Below are positions 43,430 to 55,820 of a stretch of DNA of 64,000 nucleotides, in pieces. Under the pieces are notes generated by a model. It was not told where the DNA came from. It made no database searches and saw nothing but the letters and a program-made list of their open reading frames with translations. The position numbers and the translations under genes were made by a program. This DNA is from Anthoceros angustus (Eukaryota > Streptophyta > Anthocerotopsida > Anthocerotales > Anthocerotaceae), in NCBI GenBank assembly GCA_010909165.1, contig VJWM01000234.1, forward strand, positions 1 to 64,000, given 5' to 3'. Each line of letters opens with the position of its first letter. The first letter of the stretch is position 1.

Positions 43430-46034
43430 ACCATGGTAGGCGACTACCTACCATGGTAGTCCCCCTTCTTCTTCTCCCATCGGTGAGGTTGGTCTTCCAT
43501 TGCTCTTGCCTCGCTTTGATTTGTCCATACCATAGAGCATCTTCAAAGAGTCTTCATCCCCATCGCCCACCATGCGATTCCCTAATCTCCGGCCCTTTTG
43601 CCCCTCCTCCCTCCCTTCCTTGCTGGGAGGGAACCTCACCCTCCCCTTCCTCGTGACCCCGCCTCTTTCCTCTGGGTTGTCTCCCCACCACCTCGCTCCT
43701 CCAGGTATACGACCCCGGCCCTTCATCCTCCAGCCTCCGCGACTCCCAGACCCCGCCTGGCTGCTCACCCCGTAGTCCGCACTCACCGAGGGTGGCGCCA
43801 CCACGGTAGTCCGCAGACTATGGTAGGTGGTCACCACCGGTAGGGTGACCCCTGAGGGCGGCTGTCCCCTCCTCTCCGCCATCTTCACCTTGGCGCCACG
43901 GTGCCTCCTCCCTCCTCGCCTGATTCGAGTCCATCACGATGGCCTCATCAAAATCGGGCCTCCTGGCTGCACTTGCAGCTCCTTCACATCATCATGAGGA
44001 CCCAATGTCCTCCTCCAACGCAAGACTCATTGTTGGCCTTCAAAATCTGTAGGAGGTGAGCCCCAAGCTGATATTGCATTTGGAGATCATCAATCTCCGT
44101 GGCCACTCTCCATCCTCACACCTACCCTTGTAGGCGCCCCTTGGTGGTCAATTCTCCCACCTTCACATGGAGGGTTACATTCTCCTCCCTCTTCCTTTAG
44201 CTGGCCAATTTTGCTGAAGGGCATAACCGCCCAAAATCGCTTCTCACTACCAAGATTCTGCACCACCTTCTTGTGGCCTCCTGGAACCTCCGTTCCAGTC
44301 TTGCAGGCAAGCCCTCTTTCTCCACCAAGCACTCTCCCTCCCCAGCTCGGTCTTGAGCTTTAGCTCCGCTTCTTCCAAATTCCGGGTCCTTCTCAATTCT
44401 TCCATATGTCCCGGATTTTGATGGCTTGAGTATCACCGCTCATTCACCGAGTTGCCACCTTCTCTTCCTAGAGCCTCTGCTTTTCCCTTCGCTCTTGCTC
44501 TAATTGGGCAAAATGCTCTTCCGCCTTTGCCTCCAAGAATCCTTTTGTGCCCGAATGGCTCTTCTTTGACAACCTTCCTCCAGACCTTGCCTCCATGGTC
44601 ACTGGAGCTTCTCCACGCCCTTTCCAACTTGGCTGCCTTCTCGGACTCCATGGCTCCAATTGCCACTTAGTCCCTGCCTCCCCGCCATGTCTTGAGGCTT
44701 TCACTTCTTGGCATGCCCACAAGGAGGCTGCCCCTAGCCCCTTCAAATCCACGGTGAGTGCTTCACAAGCACTCAAAGAATTCTCCTAGGGGTCCTAATT
44801 CCCCCTTCTTGCCGGAAATTTCCAGCTCTGCACTCGGGCCACATGCGGGCGCTGGGTCCCTTCACTGCCGCCATCCGCCTCCCACCCGCGCGGAGATGGT
44901 GGCCTCGGCGCCCGCGCCTCCGCTTTTCCCTTCCCCGCCAGAGGTCGCCCGCACCAGGTGCTCACATGTAGGTCCCCCTACCGCGGTAGTGCCTACACTG
45001 GTACCGCCGCCACCACGGTAGGCACCCACTGGGCCGGTGCCTCTCTAGGCACATGAGATGGTGGGACTCCCCACCCTTGGCCAGTCCTTCTCTCTCATAG
45101 ACTACCATTCGGCCTTCCTCGGCGCTCTTGCCTCCTCTCCCGCTTGCTTGTGGGGAAAAGATTCCCACTCGCAACCTTGTTGCCTCATCTCCCTCTGCTT
45201 AGCATGCTTGTGGAGGTCGACCTCCCACCGCCTTCCTCAATGCAAAAGGCAAAGGCCTTTCCAAGCTTGGCCGGAGATGGATGACCAAAGGATGCCAAGC
45301 ATCTTCAACTCCTTGCTTGTGAGAAGTCCCTCGCTTTCCCACAAATGCACCAAATAGGTGCTAAGGTAGCAAGGCCTTGGCCCTTCCTCATCCACCGAAT
45401 TTGGCTTGAGGAGCTTCTCGTGGTGGATGTAGCCTCATACATGAGTCCCCAATGCTTGGCTCATGGAAATCTTCCACAAAATTGGAGGAAGTTGGTAAAT
45501 AAGAAGTGGTAATTTACCAACCCCAAGACAATCTTTGCAAAGAGCCTCCACTTCAGCCTCCTTGATGCTCTCGCTTTCCAGCCATTCTTGGCGGGCCTTC
45601 ACCTCCATCCATCATGTCAAGGAACTCTGTGGGATGTCGGAGAGGGCTGTCCTCTTCCTCCATTCGACCTTCGAGGAGAGCAATTCCGAGCTCTCCTCCG
45701 GCCTCCCATACACTGCCGAATGCTCGGTCCAAATGGGATCCGCGAGCATTCCTCTCCGAATGCAGGGGCTCCGATTGATGGAGGTTGATGTAACACTCCT
45801 CAATCAATTCCAAATTGGTGTAGGCCCATTGGCGGCCATACACCCATCCCAATTGGATGTTCTCCTCCTCCGCCCACCGAAAATCAACCAAATCTCGGGG
45901 TTGAGCTGCCCGCAAAGCAAGTGAATTGAGGCATCAAGTTCACCTCGGCGGGCGCAGCCTCCGCCGGCTTTTCCCTTTCTCCTCTCGAGGAGAGCCTTGG
46001 CGGCTCCTTCCCTTGCCTTTCCCGCTCGAGGCAT
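43430..46034 (-). pseudogene. ORF3 unit B5 (minus strand)
   Basis: ATG at 46034 (MPRAGKAREGAAKALLERRK) opens the basic N terminus. GWVYGRQWAYTNLELIEECYI is in a good 120-codon frame (45915-45553), with LHQSE following. The YLVHL and LLTSKELE region lies near 45340-45290. The helical region spans 44770-44440, the KVGEL block is near 44160, and the C-terminal part is near 43700-43450. It is placed after pol and spacer D and before the 3' LTR, which shows the standard position of ORF3 in a complete element. Confidence 0.65.
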
Positions 46035-46039
46035 GGCGG

Positions 46040-46700
46040 CGCCTTCCTTCCAAGTGTTTCAAGGAAGAATTACTTCCAATCAACCTGTGCTGCTCCCAAG
46101 CTTCTCCTTCTCCAACTAGCACCAAACACCACGCACACCCCTTTTCTCCCCGTGCCTTGCCTCCTTCCCTCTTGACTCCACCGCCCTCGCTTCCCACCTC
46201 TCTCCTTTGCCCTTTTCGCACCTCCGGCGCCCCCAGCGTGCTTTCACGCCCAAGCGCCTCTTCCACTCCTTCCTTTCTTCTTCGCCACGCCCCGCTAGGT
46301 CTTCTCTTCCCCCTCTCCGCTCTCGCCGCCTTCCTCGCGACGATGCGATGGCGGCTCTCTTCTCCTCTGCCTTACGCTCCACCCGCCTCGTGAAGTTGGC
46401 TCACCAAGGAAAGCGCCCAAAGCACTTTGCCCTTGATGATCACCGGAGGCCACAACCCTAGATTTTCATCATTCCAAAATCCTAATCCTATCTAAACTAC
46501 CTATTTTATTTTCCTACTATCCTAATTAATCGCTAATTACTTTATATATTTATTCCCTATTGGTGAGCATATATAGTGGATATCCTTCCTTAGCAGGCAG
46601 CCTACGGCGTAGTCCGCCACCACCACTTTTCACCGCCACCGCTTTGCCCGGGGTCGCTTTGACCGCTCTTCTTCCTGGATATCCTCTTCGCCTTCCTAAC
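46040..46700 (-). promoter_or_regulatory. Spacer D, second copy
   Basis: On the minus strand it starts TGTTAGGAAGGCGAAGAGG at about 46695. CCACTATATATGCTCACC follows at about 46580 and AATATATAAAG at about 46540, then a GC-rich purine-biased leader ending in the ORF3 start at 46034. It confirms the order pol, D, ORF3. Confidence 0.45.
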
Positions 46701-46729
46701 AATATCCTACAACTCCAACTTCAAGATTC

Positions 46730-47970
46730 TAAAATTTCGGCATGCTCCTCTTCAATCGCTCCTAGCCAAAAAAATCAAACTTGTTCGTTTCTTTTTTTTG
46801 CCCAAACTTTATGCTCCCACATACTCCCCACCTCACTGCTTGGCCTAAAACAGTACCTCGGGTTGAGGTACTTCTTAACCTTCCACCCATTCACTCGTCG
46901 GCACAATTCGCCCCAATACCCGAGTTGCAGATCCATTCTCGTATACGCTACCATCGTAAGGTCCCATCCATCTCTAAGCTTCGAAAGTCTAGGTACCGAC
47001 TATCATATAGAAGAACCAAATCCCGCCACGATAGTCTCGCCTCAACTTCCCATCATGCCGATCTTTCCGAGTTCTCGAATCCGTTTCTTCTAAAGCATCC
47101 TCCCTACGTTCCTCCCTATGAAAGATTCTAACCTAGCTACGACTATCCTCTGTCATCGCTCATCCTCCATGATCTCAGAGGTAGGTACTTCAAATTCCAC
47201 ATCACAGACATATGCCATAAGATAAGGGTCTTCGGTTTTTTCTTCGGGTCCTGGCCCAAAATGCAATGCAACTTAGCATCCCAATCATACATGTGCAGCT
47301 TACCTTGGTGAGGATTGTGCAAACCCATTCGTCTTCTCCGTCAATCCATTGCCTTTGGGGTTGTAGGGGTCGCTTCGATGCCGAATGTTGAAGTAGGTGG
47401 TTAGGGACTCAACGAGTTGAGGAAATGTGTCCCGGTCCCGACCAACTCTAAAGGACACCCGCACTGTTATGATGTTCTCGAATAAAATTTTGCCACGCAG
47501 TGCGTCCTTCCCGCCCGCTTCCACCATCTTCGTAATAATCCGTAGCCACCAAAATGTACCGCTTGTCCATTGCGTTGGTGGTTTGATCGGTCACGAAATC
47601 GATTCCCCACTTCTCGAAGGGTGCGGTAAGATGTAGGTAAGAGGCCATTGTGTCGACAACGAGGCCGCCCAACCCTCGACACGCATCACACCTCCGAGTG
47701 AACTCCCACACATCCTTTTGCATCGTAGCCCACCGAACCTCGCATTCAAAATCTTCTTAACGGTCACCGCATAATAGTGTCCACCGCCTCTCCGCATGTA
47801 ATGCCTCGTGACGGCGCCTTCAACCGAGGCACCTCCGATCTTCTCGTCCGCCCAAGCTTGTATGCCCCTAGCAATAGGGCGAGGCTTTATGGAGAAAGCC
47901 CGCCCCTCCTCGACAACCATCGGGCATGATTCCATGCTCCAGAACTTGCACTTCACTCAAGATATCTTGG
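46730..47970 (-). CDS. Family A integrase, second copy (frameshifted)
   Basis: The HHCC region is HYMRRGGGHYYAVTVKKILN in 47956-47591, with CDAC near 47690. The DDE core has EKWGIDFVTDQTT with Asp at about 47600 and YILVATDYY. The second Asp lies near 47437 (VGRDRDTFPQL). The catalytic Glu is in GNGLTEKTNGF at 47338. The C-terminal region continues to about 46740 and ends at spacer D. It is better preserved than the plus-strand copy and uses the same motifs. Confidence 0.8.
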
Positions 47971-48019
47971 GCATGAACGCCCTCACGTTAATCTCCTCCT
48001 CATACTACGCCGCCTCGCC

Positions 48020-49000
48020 TGCTAGTAGCCCTGTGGCGGATCTATCAAATCCATCGCCTCCCTGCTCGCCCCCATGCCGCACGCCTCGGCCTCATGCATG
48101 CTCCTCCAACAATGGGCCGATTTCTTCCATTCTCGGTCTAGCCTGTGCAGGCCTCGCTCAGGCTCCCATGGCGACCTCTTCGCCTTCCTGCACTCCATGC
48201 CTCTCGGTGATTTCCCATGAATCCGCCACCTCCTTCTCCCCCAAGTTTTCTTCAAGCTTGTCATGGGATTTCTTCCTTTGCCAACTCGTGGCCTCCACTT
48301 GCAGCCCTGACTGCTCACCCTTGAGGAGCATTCCCTCCCTCCGGCGCCATCCTCTCCCTCGGATTTTGATTGTCCTGCAGCCTTTTCCGCACAACGCCCT
48401 TCTTGCTCATTTGGCCTCTCAGCAACAAGACTTGCTGATCAATTCTTAGGCCGTCTAACATGCTCGTCCTCCTTCGACCTGTGTCGGGCGACCAACTCCT
48501 CGTCGAAATCCTGTGGCCTCAAGTCGCTCCGTTTCGAGAAATGAAATCAGCATTTTGATGTTGCTCGGCCTAGTTTCCACGTCGTCAAACTCTTGCAGTA
48601 GTACCCATCCGCAATCCTTCCCGACAACCGCTTGTTGACAAGATACTTCAACGCAAAATGGTCAACATGAACGCCACCTTGCAAGCAAGCGATAGTGTCT
48701 AAACTTCTTACAGGAGTAAATGATACCAAGACCCTCCCGCTCCGTGGTTGAGTAGTTCTTTTCAGATCCGTGAGCTCTCGCATAGAAAATCGGATGATCC
48801 CGCTTTCTTCTCGTCTTCCGCTTAATCCCAATGGCATAAGCGGACACATCCACGATACATGAAACGCTTTCCCAATCCGGGTTGTAACGCGCCACCAAGC
48901 TGTCCTTCACCGCGAAAAGCCTCCTTGCATCGGTCCATTCAAGGTGTATCCTTCTTGGTCAATTGTGTCAACAAGGCTGCCTTCTTGGCGAAATCCTTGA
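48020..49000 (-). CDS. Family A RNase H and spacer, second copy
   Basis: RNase H shows YNPDWESVSCIVDVSAYAIG with the first Asp at about 48850, then FYARAHGSEKNYSTTEREGL and a GRVHVDHFALKYLVNKR-like end near 48620. These are typical for plant Athila-like gypsy RNase H. From 48430 to 48020 there is a charged, mostly helical spacer (EATSWQRKKSHDKLEENLGE) before the integrase, also found in the plus-strand copy. Its role is unknown. Confidence 0.78.
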
Positions 49001-49171
49001 TGAACCTCCTGTAATACCCTACTAGTCCTACAAAGCACGCACTGCCTCACCGCTTGTGGTGCGTCCATCTCATCTATAAGCTACTTTCCTTATCTACCCG
49101 CAATCCTCGATGAGACTCGATGTAACAAAATGCCCTCCGTCATACCAAAATAACACTTCCCGGATGAAGTT

Positions 49172-49850
49172 TCATGTTCGATTCTCGCACTCAAAACATT
49201 GTCTCAAATGATCTAGATGCGTTTCCTCCCAAACACACGAAAAATCATCTAGGAATACCTCCATGAACTTCCGAAGAAATCTCGAATATCGCTTCACCAC
49301 CTGAAAGTGGGGGGCATTGCACAACCCGAAGGGAGCTTGAATAAGCGTAAGTTCCCCAATCCGTGTGAATGTTGTCTTGTCCTCGATCCTCCTCATAAAT
49401 GATTGTACCTTACCCGTCAAGAAACTATATCTCATGTCCGGCCGTGTCACACCGTCCATGAAAGGCAAGGGTGATGATCCTTCTTCGTTCATTGAGCTTC
49501 CTCGAAATCCATACCCGAACCTTTCCTCGCTTGGTAATCACGATGGTGCGACTCGCTAGTGAGCACCGGGTAAATTACCCGCCTCCAAATATTGGTCGAG
49601 CTGATCCTTAACGACCATGGAATACTTGGGATTCAGATTGCTTGATCCTCACCGAGTGTGCCTCCTTCAAGTCGATTCGATGTATCCCAGCTCTTCCTAA
49701 TCCATGTCGTAATCTTGAAGGCAAACACATCGACATACTCCTAAGCATACGAAACTCCTTTCTATCCTAGATACCTAGAAACCTTGACTACCTTGCTTCT
49801 CTAACTCTAAGTCCTCTACGATCGGATCTACATATGTTCCTTCCGATGCT
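49172..49850 (-). CDS. Family A reverse transcriptase, second copy
   Basis: A 106-codon frame (49492-49172) has PLPFMDG, LTLIQAPFGLCNAP, and FMEVFLDDFSCVW with the catalytic Asp pair at about 49249-49244. FxDDFSxF is the Athila-type variant of the YxDD box. The upstream part (49850-49500) contains the YLEAG and pre-motif region in broken frames. This copy supplies the RT core missing at 22 kb. Confidence 0.82.
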
Positions 49851-50800
49851 ACCTATCGGTTCCGGATCCCTCCTCGGAAAATCACATCAGGCTTACCCTT
49901 CCAAAAGGCTACTCCCTCTATGTGCCTCATCTTGACTCTTCTACGACATCCTCTAAAGCATGAATACACCAAATCACTTTTATTTCCGACCTCGAAGGTC
50001 CCCGATAAGCTTGGCCACGCCGAGGAGCTCCCCCGAGAGGTACCCATCGACCGGAGTCCTCATAGGGAGCCTTGCTCCATGACACAAAAGCGATCACCGC
50101 AGTCCTACTTGGACTTGAAGGTGATGCCACAAAAATCAAAGACATGCACCATACAACCAAGGCTCACCTATAGCCTAAATCCAAACCGGCCGCATCACAA
50201 TGTAGGTAAGATGGAAGGTGAGACCCCCAATCACGGTTGGTACATTCTTCAACACTCCCAATGGCTTCCTCCTTGTTTGGTCGGCCATCCGCAAAAACAC
50301 TCGGCCGGAAACTCGTGAACCCAAGTTGATGAGTCGCCCTCCGTCATCAAGTTGACTCGATCCCGAATCCAATGGCACATTGGGCACCAAGCATCCTGCA
50401 ATTTCAACCTCAATTTCGGGTGCCCCCAAATCAACAAGTTCGACCACATTTACCTCCACCGCCGCTTTCTCACTCCCACTACTTGTGGATTCTCGATCGC
50501 CTTCCTTCACAATTTTATGCGGATCTCGACTCACCGCAAGCAATCGTCAACCCGACCACAAATTCGCTGGTCAAGCAATGCGAAAACCGAGATCTTATCC
50601 GGTTTCTCCCGCCAGCCTCGACCGGTCGCTCGACCTTATTGGTAAAGTTCCCGATTCCATGGTCCCTCCGGCTGGGACCCTATACCCGCGGATCAACAAC
50701 TGCCCGACCTCTTCTTCACGTGCCGGGTGAGCCTGTGAGTGGAATCAGATCCGAGACACGGGGAGGTCCATTCACCTCATTGTCCTGTAGTCGGGATTCC
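49850..50800 (-). CDS. Family A protease, second copy
   Basis: The frame from 50543 includes APEIEVEIAGCLVPNVPLDS followed by GS, so the active-site DSG is intact here (about 50369-50361). The region downstream (50270-50175) has LGVLKNVPTVIGGLTFHLTY, and the HIEGVAFWKGK linker lies near 50000. The gag and knuckle region found in the plus copy is absent upstream, so this element is 5'-truncated near 50800. Confidence 0.75.
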
Positions 50801-51000
50801 TCGGCAATGTTTTGTGCCAAGAGACGCATCTTCATCACCACCGACCGCCTAGCTGTCGTGTCAAGCCACCCCTCACACCCTTCACTCAACTACTACTACC
50901 TCCTGCCTTGTCCAACTACCATGATCTAACTCCCCACCTCTTCGCTTTCTATGCAGCCTGCTCACAGGTAGTGGATCAACACCAGGTGGGTCCCACACCA
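50801..51000. other. Junction sequence, nothing recognised
   Basis: Short unassigned stretch between the truncated family A copy and the diverged ORF3 relative. Confidence 0.3.
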
Positions 51001-52280
51001 AAACCTAGCGATTATTTCGCATGTCCTCCTCTAATTCATCGATATCAATCCCCACCATGAATCTAAGGATCCTTTCCATCCATCTTGACAAATTAAGACC
51101 CTAGTTGGTTTGCACCAAGAAGGCTCAAGTCATCAATCCTTCACCTCTCGTGCAAGAGCAACATTCTGCATCTCCTTGGCCCTAGGCCCCCATAGACTCC
51201 ACCCAAAGAAACCCAAGGAAAGCTCACTCGCCTCCAAAAGATCCGTCACCAACTCCCTTCTAAGAACTTTCAATCGCTCCTGTGTCTTTTGCAAATATAA
51301 GCTCATACTCCTTACACAAAAGGCACCCCATCTAGTACTGATCCGCCATAGGATGCTTAACTCGAGTTCTATATCCACATATCCAACACATTAAGTTCCT
51401 GCATTTTGCCACATACATTTTAATGATTCATTATTGAACTCTCACCAAGCTCTTCTACATTTCTCCTTAGCGAACTCCTTGACCAACTCTCGAATCACCT
51501 ACCTTGCTCAATTCTCCTCGCCACCACAACGACCTCCTTCACACCTACTTGTAGCCCAACGCGAATTTTGCCTTCATGATGCAAATTTACGATTCCTTCT
51601 CCATATCAGCCCCATCTGCACATCGCTTCTCGTCAGCCACTCCATCTTGCATCCCACCGCAAATTCATGCCATGAGAGCTCTACCATGGCCTCTCTAGTT
51701 CAAGACACGTCTATCATCCCATCCTCACATCATTACCCACGCAAGTTTCCACATGCACGCCATGGCCTCCTCTTGCAAATGACTAGCATGCACCATAACT
51801 CATCTCTCTTTCTCTGCCTTCATCCTTCGCCTTGTGGCCTTCACCGAACATGTGCTAGGCACTCTCCACCCTTGCCGTAGGCCGCCTATCTACCCCACTC
51901 ACCTTGTACGTTGTTCCTATCGCGTAGGGTGTCACCTATCATGGTAGGCGCCTCCCCATACACCCGCCTTGGCCCTATCCGCCTGACCCCTTGAGCCCTC
52001 GCCTCATGGAGGTTTCCTCCTCCCAGAACCCTGGTTCTACCACGCTTCCTCTCTTCCTTCGCAGAGTCCTCCATTGAGGCCAGCTTTGACGCCTCCTCCA
52101 GGTTAAAGGCAATGGTCTTTCCATGCTTGGCCTCGATGGACAATCTTGAATGGATGCCAAGAACCTTCCAGCTCCTTGCACCACACACACAGGCCTTGAC
52201 CTCGCCCTTGCTCAAGGCTCTTATAGTTTTTACGAGTTTCCAATTGCTGTGATTTGAAAGGAATTTCGGGCGTTTCACTG
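51000..52280 (-). pseudogene. Diverged ORF3 relative (minus strand)
   Basis: A 130-codon frame (52278-51886) reads ACVCGARSWKVLGIHSRLSI, then HGKTIAFNLEEASKL. It parallels the ORF3 segment around the LEDAWHP/KAFAFCIEE region of other copies but is clearly diverged. Further helical sequence (YLQKTQERLKVLRRELVTDL) appears at about 51290. It follows spacer D on the same strand, so it is the ORF3 of a related subfamily. Confidence 0.5.
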
Positions 52281-52289
52281 ATTATTCTC

Positions 52290-53100
52290 CAGTGTTGAGA
52301 GTCCCTTCTCCAATCTCTTCACATGCCTTGCTCTTCCCAACACTTCTTTGGGCTTGGGCAAGTGCCTTCTTCCTTCCACCCGGCCCTTTCCTTCCTTCTT
52401 CTTCTCTTGTTGCACCCTACTTGTCTTGCCTATTTTCCTCCTCTGTGCCTAGCTTGCACCCTCTTCTCTATCCTGCAGGGTGCGTACATCACAATCTTGT
52501 GTGGGGCTCTTCTCTGACTCTTGGTGTGGCGCCTTCCTGCGGTGTTGGCGCTTCCTCACCTTCAAGTTGTGACCTCCTACACACATGCGGATTATAAAGA
52601 TAACTTGGGGTTAGGAATGGTAACTACCAATCTACTACGCCCTTGGATATGCACCACGTGGCACCTTTTCTGATTGATTGGAGTTTCCAATTCCTCTTAC
52701 TAAGATACTATTTCCCCTAGTTTCCTAACGGCCCAATCTAGCTTTTAATTTCCTATTCGACCCATTTATCTAGTCCACTATTGGTGGGCATATATAGTGG
52801 ATATCTCCCTATCCTAATTTCCCTTTTTGCGAGATCCGGCCTACCCGGTGATCGCCCTTCCTCTCGACCTACCCGGCGTGGTGTGGCGACCTCGGTGATG
52901 ATACCTCCGCCCTTGAGGCCTTCCTATCTCGCCCGGTCATTTTTGACTTCTTTTCCACAGATATCCTCTACGCCTCCTAACGGTATCCTACAACTCCAGC
53001 TTCAAGGATTTGAAAATTCCTAGCATGATCCCTTCAATCGTTTTAGCCAAAAAAAAATCAAGTTCGTTCTTCCTCCGCTCTTTGGGCTGGTTGCCCAAAC
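52290..53100 (-). promoter_or_regulatory. Spacer D, diverged copy, with pol 3' end
   Basis: The minus strand from 53100 to 53000 is the end of the integrase frame (ending LAKTI-type sequence). Then comes GGATACCGTTAGGAGGCG, and CCACTATATATGCCCACC at about 52800. This copy is longer than the others and leads into the diverged ORF3. Confidence 0.45.
52591..52660 (-). promoter_or_regulatory. G-box plus TATA in diverged spacer D
   Basis: On the minus strand, GCCACGTGGTGC holds the palindromic G-box core CACGTG at 52655-52660. About 60 bp downstream is TCTTTATAATCC, a TATA-like box. The arrangement looks like a plant core promoter driving the diverged ORF3. Confidence 0.4.
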
Positions 53101-53102
53101 TT

Positions 53103-55815
53103 TTGCTCCACGGATGGGTGTATGGCGGCAATGGGCCTACACCAATTTGGAGATTGAGGTGCTTCATCAATCTCCATCAATCGAGGCAGCCTTGCGCGTT
53201 AGGAAAGGAATGCTCGAGCGGATCCTCGCTGATGAACCGTAAGGAGCATTCGGCGGTGTATGGGAGACCGGAGGAAGAAAGCTCTTGCTCTCCTCGAAAG
53301 GTCGAATGGAGGGAAGAGGCCCTCTCGATTCCGCAAGAGCTCCCTTGACATGATGATGGACGGAGGAGTGAAGGCCCATGCCAAGAATGGCTGGAAAGCA
53401 GATAGCATCAAGAGGCTGAAGTGGAGGCTCTTTGCGAAGATTGTGTCTTGGGGTTGGTAAATTACCAGGACTTCTATTTCACCAACTTCCTCAATTTTGT
53501 GGAAGATTTCCAGAGGAGCCAAGCAGTTGGGGCACCATCATGTATGAGGCCTACATCCACCAGGAGAAGCTCCTCAAGCCAAATTCGGTGGATGAGGAAG
53601 GGCCAAGGCCACACTACCTTAGCACCTATTTGGTGCATTTGGGAAAGCAGGGACTTCTCACAAGCAAGGAGTTGGAAGATGCTTGGCATCCTTGAGATAA
53701 TCCATCTCCAGCCAAGCTTGGAAAGGCCTTGCCTTTTGCATTGAGGAAGGTGGGAGGTCGGACCTCCACAAGCATGCTAGGAGCAAGGGCGGAGGATGTA
53801 GAGGCAACAAGGTTTGAGTGGGAATCTTTTCCCCAGGGAGCAAGAAAGAGGAGGAGGAACGGCCGAGGAAGGCCGAATGGTAGTCTATGAGAGGAGGACT
53901 ACCACGGGAGGGTGTGACCCCAAGGGTGGGGAGTCCCCACCATCGTTGTGCCTAGCGAGGCACCCGGCCCACCCGGTGAGGCGGCCTACCCAGAGGTGGG
54001 CGGACTACGTGGTAGGTCGACCTACCAGTGGTAGCTACAGCGGTAGGGGCGACCTACCGCGGTAGGGGCACCGCGGTAGCGCACCCTCGGTAGGCAGCCT
54101 GGCGGGGAAGGAAGGGAAGCGGTGTGGCCGTGAGGCGCGCCTAGCCGCCACTACCGCGGAGGGAGGCGGATGGGCGGCAGTGAGGGACCAGCCGCCCGTG
54201 ATATGGAGAGGCTGGAGATTTCCAGCAAGAGGCCAGGCGGTGGGCCCTAGGAGACTTGAGTGCTTGTGAAGCACTCGGCCATGTGGATTGAAGGGGCTAG
54301 GAGCTAGCCTCCTTGTGGGCATGCCAAGAGGAAGTGAAAGCCCAAGACATGGCGGGAGGCGGGGACCAAGTGGCGGTGGAAGCCATGGAGTCCGGCGAGG
54401 CAAAGCTGGAAAGGGCGTAAGCTCCAGCGACCTCGTGGATCGGAGGCGGAGAAGGTCCTGGAGGGAAGGTTGTCACAAGCAGAGAGCCATTCGGCGACAA
54501 CCCAAAGGACTCTTGGAGGCGAGGCGGAGGAGCATTTTGCCCAATTAGAGAACGAAGGGCAAAGCGGAGGCTCTAGGAAGGAGAAGGTGGCGGTCCAACA
54601 AATGGGCCTTGAGGCGGTGATGGCTACCCAAGCCATCAAGATCCGGGACATGGAAGGAATTGCGCGGATTTGGAGAAGCGCTCGGAGTTGGGCTCAAGAT
54701 CGCAATTGAGCTGGAGCGAGAGAGTGGAGCGGAGAAGGAAGGCTTGCCAAGCAATGGACTGGAGGAGGTTCGGAGGAGGAATACAAGAAGGTGGTACATA
54801 GGATCTTGGTGAGGAAGAGATTTTGGGCGACTATGCCCTTGAGGATTAACCGGTGAGGAAGCAAGGGAGGAGAATGTGACCTCCATGTCAAGGTGGGAGA
54901 ATTGACCACCGAGGGGCGCCTACAAGGTAGGTGTGAGGATGGAGAGTGGCCCACGGAGTTGATGATCTCCAAATGCAATATCATAGGGGCTCACCTCCAT
55001 AATAGGATTTTGAAGGCCAACAATGAAATCTCGTTTGGCCAAGAGGACATTAGGTCCTCATGATGATGGCGAAGGAGGCGCAGAGTGCGGCCTCCGCCTG
55101 ATGAGGCGACATGGACTCAGAGTCAGGCGAGGAGGCGAAGGAGGGCCGTGGCGCCAAGGAGGAAGATGGCGCGGAGGAGGAGGGGACCGCCCTCACGGTC
55201 ACCACGGTGTGCGGACTACGTGGTGACAACCACCGCGGTGATGCGGACTAGGGTGCAGCCATGGCGGGGCTGAGTCGGGCGCGGAGGCTGGCGAGGATGA
55301 AGGAGCCGGGGTCGGTGGTATACCTGGAGGAGGTGGTGGGAGACAACCCCACGGAGAGATTAAGGCGGGATTAGATCGAGGAAGGGGAGGGTAAGTTCCC
55401 TCACCCCACGAGCAAGGGAAGGGCGAGCCGGAGAGGAGCAGCGAAAAGGCCGAAGATTAGTGAGGAGATCGGTGTCAATGGGGATGAAGACTCTTTGAAG
55501 ATGCTCTATGGTAGTATGGACAAATCAAACAGGAAAGAGCAGAAAATCTTGACCCGGAAGCCCTCGATGGAGAAGGAAGGAGAAAGGGCGGACTACCATG
55601 GTAGGTAGTCGGCCTACCCGATGATCTGCCGGACTACAGCGGTAGTGTTGATAAGCGGGGCGACCGGTGGAGAAAGGCGCCGCAGTGTGCGGAGGCGATT
55701 CTGGAGATGGGAGGAATTGGGCGCCACAGGAATGGAAGGAAGAATTGTACCCACACATTAGGAAGCGACAAGATCGGGAAGGGAGAGCAAAAGGAGGCGA
55801 GGAGCCAATCCACAA
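53103..55815 (+). pseudogene. ORF3 unit B6 (N-terminally truncated)
   Basis: The unit begins abruptly at GGATGGGTGTATGGCGGCAATG, inside the GWVYGRQ block, fused to the inverted pol 3' end at about 53100. It includes YLSTYLVHLGKQGLLTSKEL at about 53620, the coiled coil at 54300-54720, MATQAIKIRDMEG at about 54619, the KVGEL block near 54890, and an acidic stretch near 55110. Palindromic CTACCGCGGTAG sits at 54054 and CTACCATGGTAG at 55593, 228 bp before the LTR. All frames are broken. Confidence 0.6.
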
Positions 55816-55820
55816 GGACA

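Noticed and set aside
51434-51880. 148-codon plus-strand frame, Ser/His/Leu-rich
   Set aside because: It is antisense to the diverged ORF3 on the minus strand and has no recognisable domain.
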